Positions 7,803 to 16,626 of a stretch of DNA of 16,626 bases are shown one piece after another; the first letter of the stretch is position 1, and every line of letters begins with the position of its first letter. The translations under genes were made by a program, and so were the position numbers. The stretch is from assembly GCA_001687465.1 (NCBI GenBank), contig LVLI01000551.1, positions 1 to 16,626 on the forward strand, written 5' to 3'. The DNA comes from Halocafeteria seosinensis. Lineage: Eukaryota > Sar > Bigyra > Bicosoecida. The notes beneath the pieces were generated by a model, which made no database searches, was not told the DNA's origin, and saw only the letters and a program-made list of their open reading frames with translations.

Positions 7803-9616
7803 TCAAGTGCTCGCAGCCCGAGCAAAAGGGAACGCAGATTCAGATCGTCCTGTGGGACTGGCAGAATGTCGTTGCGGTGAGTTCATTGGCGTACTTGATT
7901 GGGTCGCACTAGTAACTAGGGTGGACGGCTTGGTCACTGAGCGGCTAGGACTCTTCGGGCCAGATTCAGGGCTTATTTTTTTGTTGGGGCTTCGCTTAGA
8001 GGCCGCTCTACGAGCTCCACCAATTCCAGTGGGAAGCTGGGTAGCAGATCCTGGATTAGCAGAGGAAGTGGAGACCGACAGAACTGGATCACTAAACGGT
8101 ATATTTGCGAGCATCCGGCTTTTCTCACGCTTCATCATGGCAAACAGGCTATCATCCTTGCTTGCCAGACTATTTTCGCGCAGACGCAAACACTCGCGTT
8201 CGCCCTCTAATTGATGGAACCACTTGCGTCCGACTCTAGCAGCTTGAAGCACACTCTTGTGCTTTGTGACAGTCATGAACTCATCTAAAGAGAGGAGGTG
8301 TCCTAATGATTCGAACCTTCTCTCAGTCCAAGTCTGCTGGCGGTTGGCTATCAAGAGTTGTATGCGCTTTGCTATAGCAGTATTTTCGGGAACAGCATAG
8401 TGATTCTGGATCAGTTCCGACTTGAGTAATCCATTTCCATTTACAAACCGGTCACTGCGGGCTTTTCCGGTATCTGCACCCCAATGAAAATCGCCAGTTT
8501 CTTAGCATATGTGTTTGGTACTTGCAAGACATACTCGGCCAGTCATTACAAAATCGCAGGAATGCAACAGTGCGGAGATCGTCATCGGAAGACACCCATA
8601 AGTTGAACGAAAACACTAGAAACTCATGGAATCGCATCGTTCGTCTATCACTGCGGTATAAGCGTCGATTTAGGACATTGGAACCACTAATCTGCTAATG
8701 GCAACTTACGGAAAGGGTGCGAATTCTCTTAACACTCTGAAAGAAATGCATTTGTCGGGACTTGAACACTTTTCCTCTACTAGTGACGCAATTGCGTCAT
8801 GAGACACGCATCCTTCCTTATCACCATCTAATTGTGAGAATAATGCTCCCAATCTATCAACCGAGCTCCTTGAGAGTGGAACCTCAGTGTACTTTTGGCA
8901 TTGCTTCAAGTTAATGGCTACCAATTGATCTTTGAACATGCTGATGCTTCTTAAAAACAGTTGATTCTGAATTACTAAAGACTTCCCTCGTATCATTGCT
9001 TGTGTACGACGTTCATCGATATCAACGGAGTTCCTCTGTTGTGTTCGGCAGCTTGTACTTTCATGAATATCTTAGGGTATTCGAACAATTTTCTTACCTG
9101 CTTTCTTTGTACCTCCAGTTCCTGATATATCTCGAGTATTTCATTGACGGGATCAAGAATTTCAACTCTCTTTGTTGGCCCCGAGACTTCTTCGTCCGTT
9201 CCAGTTGATGCTACTGTACTCGCTGAAGTGCCCACGCTAGAAGATGAGGACCCTCCTGAAGAGAATACCTGCTTGATTTCCGGCTTTGAAAAGTGTATAC
9301 TGTACGGAGTTTTATGTATCATGTTGAACTTGCTATCCGTCTCCATTCGTATTTGCCAAGCAGGCTTCTTCTGGTGCTCTTTTACCACCTCCTGGAGGGA
9401 CGCAATCGCGTGAAACGTGTCCCTCTCATTAAATAGCCCTGTTTTAACTCAAACAAGAAACATGCGAGGATAAATGGATGCGTAAAATTGATGAAACTAG
9501 GGTTTCCCAAAGGAAGTACTCTTACCATCATCTTCTTCATTGCTAAAGTCGTCGAAATACCGAGGCACCAGTTTACGTGTCTGTCCCTTACCCGGCTTAC
9601 TCCCTCCACAGCCCAT
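7803..9616 (-). CDS. N-acylated EF-hand-like protein, 514 residues, family not recognised
   Basis: Five minus-strand exons, 9616-9526, 9438-9098, 9035-8710, 8650-8535 and 8473-7803 (TGA), join in frame. The introns are 87, 62, 59 and 61 nt, with donors GTAAGA, GTAAGA, GTAAGT and GTATGT. The protein begins MGCGGSKPGKGQTRK; Gly2 and Cys3 followed by Ser and Lys are the classic signal for N-myristoylation plus palmitoylation, which would anchor it to membranes. Residues about 90-110 are Ser-rich. An EF-hand-like loop lies at 214-225 (DGDKEGCVSHDA, Ala at position 12), followed by CISFRVLREFAPF and by MRFHEFLVFSFNLWV, which look like partner EF-hand helices. The last 100 residues are a disordered Ser/Pro/Thr/Arg-rich tail. 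I infer a membrane-tethered calcium-responsive or scaffold protein, loosely like neuronal calcium sensor proteins; calcium binding is uncertain. Confidence 0.75.
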
Positions 9617-9621
9617 TATGA

Positions 9622-9887
9622 CTACATACAACGTTTAGTTAAGAGTCTGTCAGCAGGAGCAAGCGGCCTCTTCAGTAAAGCTATTCCGCAGAATGTCCTT
9701 CCGCTGCGTAACTTACAGATGACAACCGGCCACAAAACCACGCTAGACTCATCAACTATCCGGACGCAAATATGCATAAAGCATGATCCTTCAAGACAAA
9801 AGTTAAATTGGACTATTCTCCTAAGCGATAGAAACATTTGAGTCGGCTGCTTGAGTAACGTCGAACGGCCGGGAGTAAAGTACTCAC
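9622..9887 (-). other. Candidate 5'-UTR intron of the acylated EF-hand gene
   Basis: A consensus donor GTGAGT begins at 9887 on the minus strand. An acceptor TATGTAG ends at 9622, five bases before the ATG at 9616, with CTTAACTAA as a plausible branch site just upstream. The 266-nt length matches the long first intron of HSP60. The only evidence is the splice motifs and their position. Confidence 0.4.
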
Positions 9888-10057
9888 TAAGCATTTCACC
9901 TTCCCACTGATGTCCAAGCCACTGCATCCAATTTAGAAGATTACTACTGGGAAATGGCACAGTATTGGCTGGAAATTGTGTATTTGTTGCTCGATTTTGC
10001 GTAAAGCATCCCGGAGAAACTCAACTCCGCGTACCACTGAAACGGCCTGCAACAGCC

Positions 10058-10077
10058 TCAAGTTGTCTCAAGTTGTC
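10058..10077. repeat. Tandem 10-bp duplication
   Basis: TCAAGTTGTC is repeated twice without a gap at 10058-10067 and 10068-10077. It falls just after the catalase stop codon, in its presumed 3' UTR. It is probably a slippage duplication. Confidence 0.75.
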
Positions 10078-10084
10078 TTCTCCA

Positions 10085-11560
10085 CTATTCAGCGCTGACC
10101 CCTAAACCTTGGGCGACCCCTTTTCCCAATCGTTCATCAACTTTCATAAAATGCTTCAATTGTCGCTTGATGATTTCTTCCCGCTTTGGTCCTGAAATAC
10201 CGCTCATTTCATTGACAATGTTGGAAATTGTGGCCTGCTTCTCATGTTCATCAAACACGTTACGGAACAGATTCCCGGGTTGAGTATAATGGTCACCGTC
10301 GTCGGCATTGCGATCAAACCAGCCCGCTTCTGTTGACTGAAGGGTCTCGTGCGGCTCTGCATAGGATTCCTCTGCTCGAATGTTATCGAAACTGTTGGGA
10401 GCGTAATTGGGCGCGCTTCCTCCGTTGCTAGTAGTCTTCATGAACCCATCTCGCTGATAATTGTTAACAGCAAACGGGCACCTGTTTACGGGTATGTCTT
10501 CGTAATTCCCCCCAAGACGATAGCGATGCGCATCAGGGTAGGATAGGATCCGTCCCTGCAGCATTTTATCTGGGGAGAACCCAATACCATCGACCACATG
10601 AGCTGGTGCAAATGCGGCCTGCTCAACATCTCGAAAATAGTTTTCGGGAATTTCATTCAATTCCAATTCTCCCACGTCGATCATTGGATAGTCTTTGTGA
10701 GACCACACCTTGGTCAAGTCGAAGGGATTGAATGGGCATTTCCGAGCTTGCTCCTCAGTCATCACTTGGATCTTCAGTTTCCATTTAGGATATTGTTTCT
10801 TGTCAATCGCGTTGACGAGATCCCGCTGTGCATGATCCATGTCTTTACTCTTCATTTCATCAGCCTCTTCAGCGCTGAAATTTCTGATCCCCTGTTCGGT
10901 CTTGAAGTGAAACTTCACATAGAACCGTTCATTCTTGTCGTTGTACATTGAGAACGTGTGACTGCCATAGCCATTCATGTGACGGTAAGTTGCAGGAGTT
11001 CCTCGTGAGCTCATGAGGATTAGGACTTGGTGAAGACTCTCGGGGTTCAAGCTCCAAAAATCCCATGCCACAGTGGGGTCTTTGAGGTTCGTGCGAGGAC
11101 AGCGCTTCTGAGTGTGGATGAAATTCGCAAACTTCTTCGGGTCTTTGATGAAGAAAACAGGAGTGTTGTTACCAACCACATCCCAATTGCCATCCTCGGT
11201 GTAGAACTTGACAGCAAACCCGCGAGGATCGCGTTCGGCGTCGGCACTTCCCTTTTCACCCCCAACAGTGGAGAATCGCAAGAATACCTTACAGGTATTC
11301 CCAACTTTGCTGAAAAGCTTGGCACGCGTATACCGAGTGATGTCATTGGTGACTTTGAATGTGCCGAATGCGCCAGAGCCTTTGGCGTGTACCACACGTT
11401 CGGGAATCCGTTCTCGGTTGAAGTGCGCCATATCTTCGTGCAGCAAGTAGTCCTCTAGTAGAAGAGGGCCTTGGGGTCCGACGCTCTTAGAGTTTTCATA
11501 GTGGTAGATGGGCCGACCACTGGCCGTCGTCAACTTTTGGTGTTTCTGGGATCCACTCAT
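10085..11560 (-). CDS. Catalase, monofunctional haem type
   Basis: A single coding exon encodes 491 residues, the usual length of small-subunit catalases, which convert hydrogen peroxide to water and oxygen. The active-site His58 lies in RIPERVVHAKGSGAFG and the distal Asn131 in VVGNNTPVFF. The proximal haem ligand is Tyr341 in RILSYPDAHRYRLG; family members normally have Phe two residues before this Tyr (R-x-F-x-Y), and here it is Leu. The start at 11560 is the first true ATG. The frame stays open upstream to 11650, but that part contains a well-formed intron and no ATG. The C-terminus, GLGVSAE, is not a canonical peroxisomal PTS1 tripeptide, so peroxisomal import would need a non-canonical or internal signal, or the enzyme may be cytosolic. 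The stop is TAG. Confidence 0.97.
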   Translation of the reverse strand: MSGSQKHQKLTTASGRPIYHYENSKSVGPQGPLLLEDYLLHEDMAHFNRERIPERVVHAKGSGAFGTFKVTNDITRYTRAKLFSKVGNTCKVFLRFSTVGGEKGSADAERDPRGFAVKFYTEDGNWDVVGNNTPVFFIKDPKKFANFIHTQKRCPRTNLKDPTVAWDFWSLNPESLHQVLILMSSRGTPATYRHMNGYGSHTFSMYNDKNERFYVKFHFKTEQGIRNFSAEEADEMKSKDMDHAQRDLVNAIDKKQYPKWKLKIQVMTEEQARKCPFNPFDLTKVWSHKDYPMIDVGELELNEIPENYFRDVEQAAFAPAHVVDGIGFSPDKMLQGRILSYPDAHRYRLGGNYEDIPVNRCPFAVNNYQRDGFMKTTSNGGSAPNYAPNSFDNIRAEESYAEPHETLQSTEAGWFDRNADDGDHYTQPGNLFRNVFDEHEKQATISNIVNEMSGISGPKREEIIKRQLKHFMKVDERLGKGVAQGLGVSAE

Positions 11561-11577
11561 GGTTACAAGGTCCGTAT

Positions 11578-11647
11578 CTGCGTGGTTTCTGGAAGCTTCA
11601 ATACGGACGCAGCCGCAAGGTACAAAGATACGCCGTGATGCACTTAC
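11578..11647 (-). other. 5'-UTR intron of the catalase gene
   Basis: On the minus strand a consensus GTAAGT donor starts at 11647 and a CACGCAG acceptor ends at 11578, giving a 70-nt intron, the typical size here. The remaining 17 bases lead to the catalase ATG at 11560. Splicing removes most of the open extension upstream of the ATG. Confidence 0.65.
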
Positions 11648-11687
11648 CAACTGAGAGTTTGATACACGTTATTTTTGCGCTTTCAGG

Positions 11688-11702
11688 TTACGAGATTGCC
11701 AT
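11688..11702 (-). promoter_or_regulatory. Short upstream ORF in the catalase leader
   Basis: ATG GCA ATC TCG TAA (Met-Ala-Ile-Ser-stop) lies on the minus strand upstream of the leader-intron donor. If transcription starts further upstream, this five-codon uORF would be in the mature catalase leader and could damp its translation. The transcription start is not known. Confidence 0.35.
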
Positions 11703-12428
11703 GAGCTGCAATTTCCTCCTTGCTTCGACAAACCCAGTGAATGCTATGCTGTAGGATGTTCAGAACTCTGTGTTCTGCTAGCTGACGTCATCCTACCTGG
11801 CAAAACCTATATGGGTTACTCACTACAACTGTACTGCCTGACAACTCCGCGCTGTTGCCAACAGCCCGTTGGGTGGCTCTTGAGTGTCTTTGCATGTGAA
11901 TTGCTATTAGGTGACCAACAATTCACCGTCAAACCGGATCCGGTATATTATCTTCGTACCACATACCGAGTGGAATTTTAACGCGACTATCCTGCTTCAG
12001 GGAACTGATCCAAACGTCCCACCAAAATCAGGTTTCACTGGTTCCCCCAAGCAAATTGTACAATTTCACAATTTTACTCTAAAAAGTCACACATATTGTC
12101 CATATTCGACTAAGGTAGTCGCCAGCGGACTCCAGACTGCCTACAGTAGTTCCTGGTTCCAAAAGACCGGGAATGATGGCAACAGGCAACGATACGATAT
12201 CCTGACCACAAGCAACCAGAATATTGCAAGACATTGTGTATTCGAAGATAACGTGGCATAGTGTAATTAGAATTGAACAACCTTGAATTGTAATTGGCTC
12301 AGATTGCGCCAGTTCACAAACTCCATAACTTCCTGGGGTTACTACAACCCTTGTGCAAGTTGACAATGCAAGGTTTGATTTTCATTTTCACTTAAAATTG
12401 TCTTTTATATCCTTAGAATTCCTGAAGA
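11703..12428. other. Divergent intergenic region between catalase and the FAM192A/Fyv6-like gene
   Basis: About 725 bases without a supported gene. The plus-strand frame at 11911-12261 is 116 codons but contains no ATG at all, so I do not call it. At 12391-12416 a pyrimidine-rich tract ends in CCTTAG, 12 bases before the ATG at 12429. It may be the acceptor of another leader intron, but I could not pair it with a strong donor. Both promoters should lie here. Confidence 0.5.
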
Positions 12429-13384
12429 ATGTCGTCATCGCACCAAGAAGCAGCTCCGGCTGAACGAGGAGGATTGAGTTTTGTAGCGACCTCCATCCAA
12501 ACAGCAGATAAAGGTGTAAGCGGTGCCTCATTTCCCTCGATCATACCATCGGCGTGCACTCGTGGGGTTTCTTGCAGGGATACCACTATGAAGAGAGGTC
12601 ATTGCAGCATCCTGTGGAACAGGCTGGGTTAACATCGAATTTACCAAGGGATCTGGAAAAATTACAGCAGCGTGATTCCACAGTAGGGGCCAGCACATAC
12701 TCAGCCCGGAGACGGGAAAACGAAGAAGGCGAAAACGAGGATGACTTCGATAATGCCGTCGGTACGTCTATTCGCTTCGCCTTCCAAACAACGTGCTAAC
12801 TTATCTTGACCATTGGTTGTGCAGATAATGCACCCAAGGGACTGGATCCAGAAGAGTACGAGTTCCTCACGACTATTCAGCAAGCGCAGAAGAAACGAGC
12901 GCAAGAAGCAGCCAAGAGGGAAGCGCAGGATAAAGAACAGTTCATGACAGCCATTGCGAGTAGAACTATGAGGAGACAACAATATGGGGCGGACGAAGAG
13001 GAAGTTGACTACTCCAAATCTTCCTTTGATGAAGCTGAAGCAGCCCGATTACAGAGAGAGCGAGAAGAGCGAAGAAGGCGTCTGAAAGAGAAAATGTCAC
13101 AAGCGCAAGAGAAACAATCTATGCTCAAGAAACATGAAGAGCAAGAGGCTAGAGTGGGGGATAAGAGGGACAAAGACGCTGATAGTAACGAGGAAACGGG
13201 TGGTACCAAATCGAGGAGGACAGATACGACAGAGCAAAGCAATGTGGTTACCAGTCTTTTAGGAAACCAAGGAAGAATATCCGAAGAAAAAGACGAAGAA
13301 CCTGCAGGAGCGCTGGTTGCTTACGGAGATTCAAGTGAAGAGGACAACGACGAGGATAATGAAAGTGAGGCAGAGAACGAATAA
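12429..13384 (+). CDS. FAM192A/Fyv6 (NIP30-type) domain protein
   Basis: Exons 12429-12515, 12578-12761 and 12825-13384 (TAA) join in frame to 276 residues. The introns are 62 nt (GTAAGC...TTGCAG) and 63 nt (GTACGT...GTGCAG, with a TGCTAAC branch-like site). The N-terminus has RGGLSFVATSIQTADKG. Residues about 91-135, NAPKGLDPEEYEFLTTIQQ followed by a Lys/Gln/Glu-rich helix ending EQFMTAI, match the FAM192A/NIP30 N-terminal domain, in which a KGLDEDExxFLD-like motif precedes a long charged helix. The rest is a highly charged coiled-coil-like region with an acidic end (EEDNDEDNESEAENE). In this family, human FAM192A binds the proteasome activator PA28-gamma in the nucleus and yeast Fyv6 is a second-step splicing factor. 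Which role applies here cannot be told. Confidence 0.75.
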
Positions 13385-13406
13385 ACAAGAAGTGACAAAA
13401 AAAGAT

Positions 13407-13423
13407 AAAAAAAAAAAAAAAAA
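13407..13423. repeat. A17 homopolymer
   Basis: A run of 17 adenines lies 22 bases after the stop codon of the FAM192A/Fyv6-like gene, in its 3' UTR. Since that gene has introns, the run does not mark a retroposed copy. Confidence 0.9.
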
Positions 13424-13612
13424 TGTATGTATAAACCGCATAACGGTATTTTTGGTGTCTCATTGTCATGCATGAGCCCGCCAACATCCTTCATCTTATG
13501 AATGAAAGCTGAAGAACACATCTCCCTACCTCGTTGTTAGCTTCGACCTACCTAATTAGGCCAAGCACGCTCTACCTATCCCTACAATCAATTACACGCT
13601 CGGCTAGGTATT

Positions 13613-15690
<2,078 letters not shown>

Positions 15691-15790
15691 TTTTCGAGTT
15701 CGGTCACTTTACAGGAGCCAAAGACAAAGCGAGAGAAGAGCACACGGTTCACTCAACGGTCGAGCGAAACACCACAGCCACTAGGCGAAC

Positions 15791-16577
15791 ATGAACTACG
15801 CATTCACAATTCTATACCTTCAGATATGTCTAGTACTTTCGTCTGTGTCACACAGACAAGACAGCAACACTGTGATCCGGGACGTAGGCCCGGATCAACT
15901 TCAACTTCAATGAATTGGGACGTCAGAACTTCACTGATGAAAAGCCAAGTGTAATGGAAATGAACTTTTGCTGTAGTTTTGAGGAATTAAAAGCCGTTCC
16001 GAGCGGCTGCGGTTACATTGCTCAGACGCTTCGCTATTGTTGCCGAATTAGATTCAGAACCCCTCATCTTCGCGTTACTTCCTCGTTCCAGTACAGTATT
16101 CAGTATGGGAAGTCTTCCCGACACTGCTACGATATCAAAGAACACTGACAACCTTGATGAATTCAGTACTCTTCAAAATTTTGGTTGTGGTGTGAATTGG
16201 CGACTCTGGGAAGGGAGATACTTTAGAACAAGCCGACTCTAGAAACTACCGAGTATTGTTCAACCTAACTTCTACTCTTTTCCTGTGTGTGTATTACAGT
16301 AGTATTGCTCCTACCGAAAAACATGTATGCTACAGGTTACACACGCCGTGTGAGGAGTGAACCCTACCCGGGAGCGCTCCAACATCTTCACGTCAACGTG
16401 ACTGACAGTTGCCCGCCATCAGCTTGCGAAAGTTCCGCATCTGTCACGCATCTTCCGCGTTCCTCGATGCCTCCTGAGCTTAACCAGTGCTGTGTTCCCT
16501 CACGGCGCATGTCAGCAAGGCTGCAGGAACAGCGGGCCCGTCGCTGCTTAACACGGGCGCATACCGCTCCTCGTTAA
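15791..16577 (+). CDS. Candidate secreted-protein gene, exon structure unresolved
   Basis: An ATG at 15791, 100 bases from the divergent HSP60 start, opens a frame beginning MNYAFTILYLQICLVLSSVS, a good signal peptide, but unspliced it stops at TGA 15911-15913. Downstream frames look coding-like: 15927 onward (NFTDEKPSVMEMNFCCSFEE), 15994-16190 (RRFAIVAELDSEPLIFALL) and, after a strong pyrimidine tract and TTACAG at 16302, a frame to 16577 with several Cys. An intron from 15872 (GTGATC, 55 nt) or 15884 (GTAGGC, 43 nt) to 15926 keeps the first two in frame; one from 15872 to 15993 keeps the first and third. No model satisfies all of them. The family is not recognised, and the gene may be decayed. 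Confidence 0.35.
15873..15897. repeat. 9-bp perfect inverted repeat
   Basis: TGATCCGGG at 15873-15881 and CCCGGATCA at 15889-15897 are perfect reverse complements around the 7-base loop ACGTAGG. The hairpin falls at the proposed exon 1/intron 1 boundary of the candidate secreted-protein gene. Confidence 0.7.
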
Positions 16578-16626
16578 GAGGATGTGGTCAACTTCCCGGC
16601 CGGTGGGCTATCTGTCACATTTGTGT

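Larger units (their letters stand above)
9617..10084. other. Leader and promoter region of the acylated EF-hand gene
   Basis: These 468 bases separate the catalase stop from the acylated EF-hand start, both on the minus strand. The minus-strand frame at 9622-9960 has no usable start and no motifs. The region probably holds the EF-hand gene's 5' UTR with a leader intron, and the catalase 3' UTR. Confidence 0.5.

Noticed and set aside
9622-9960. 112-codon minus-strand frame
   Set aside because: It begins at GTG, crosses a GTGAGT donor motif and has no recognisable content; a leader intron explains the region better.
11561-11650. A 30-residue N-terminal extension of catalase
   Set aside because: It would start at TTG, contains no ATG, and holds a well-formed GTAAGT...CGCAG intron of 70 nt.
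11911-12261. 116-codon plus-strand frame
   Set aside because: It contains no ATG, no motif and no splice support, and lies in a divergent promoter region.
13407-13423. Poly(A) tract as a sign of retroposition
   Set aside because: The gene before it has introns, so it is not a processed copy; the run is more likely a simple homopolymer in the 3' UTR.

Overview
The window is nuclear DNA of a eukaryote, probably a unicellular protist with a compact genome. Genes lie on both strands with gaps of under 100 to about 730 bases. Nearly all are split by spliceosomal introns, most of them 54-90 nt long, with GT...AG ends. The hexamer GTACGT is the commonest 5' splice site, and CTAAC/CTGAT-like branch motifs are visible in several introns. 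No Shine-Dalgarno sites or operons are seen. A centrin gene fits a lineage with basal bodies or centrosomes. The lineage cannot be named from this sequence; short introns and moderate GC would suit a stramenopile or another protist, and this is inference only.

Left part (1-3290): the 5' part of an unrecognised Gly/Ser/Pro-rich gene runs off the left edge on the minus strand (1-385). It is divergent from a candidate plus-strand gene (845-1504) whose frame is crossed by a TAG that overlaps a GTACGT splice donor. A weakly supported candidate follows (1974-2432, plus), then a coding-like two-exon stretch on the minus strand (2809-3141). None of these is identified, and exon models here are tentative.

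Middle (3291-9616): a two-exon plus-strand gene encodes a secretory-pathway protein of about 920 residues. It has a signal peptide, a glucosidase II beta-type CDCCDGSDE motif, a long helical middle with a membrane-like segment, and a degenerate MRH-like C-terminus. It is convergent with a five-exon centrin gene (6225-7130, minus). After a 670-base gap comes a five-exon minus-strand gene (7803-9616) for a 514-residue protein with an N-terminal Met-Gly-Cys acylation signal and an EF-hand-like core. I do not recognise it as a named family, and it is the best candidate for an undescribed protein.

Right part (9617-16626): a typical monofunctional haem catalase (10085-11560, minus) has a 5'-UTR intron and a short upstream ORF. 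A divergent three-exon gene encodes a FAM192A/Fyv6-type protein (12429-13384, plus). It converges with a three-exon gene for mitochondrial HSP60 (13613-15690, minus). Only 100 bases beyond HSP60, a plus-strand reading frame starts with a signal peptide (15791 onwards); its exon structure is unresolved.

The functions are ordinary housekeeping: peroxide removal, mitochondrial protein folding, ER glycoprotein handling, calcium and centrosome biology, and nuclear RNA or proteasome factors. No shared pathway, mobile element, CRISPR array or defence system is evident. The more unusual signals are the acylated EF-hand protein, the atypical glucosidase II beta-like protein, stop codons that coincide with splice motifs, and the position of the longest introns at gene 5' ends.
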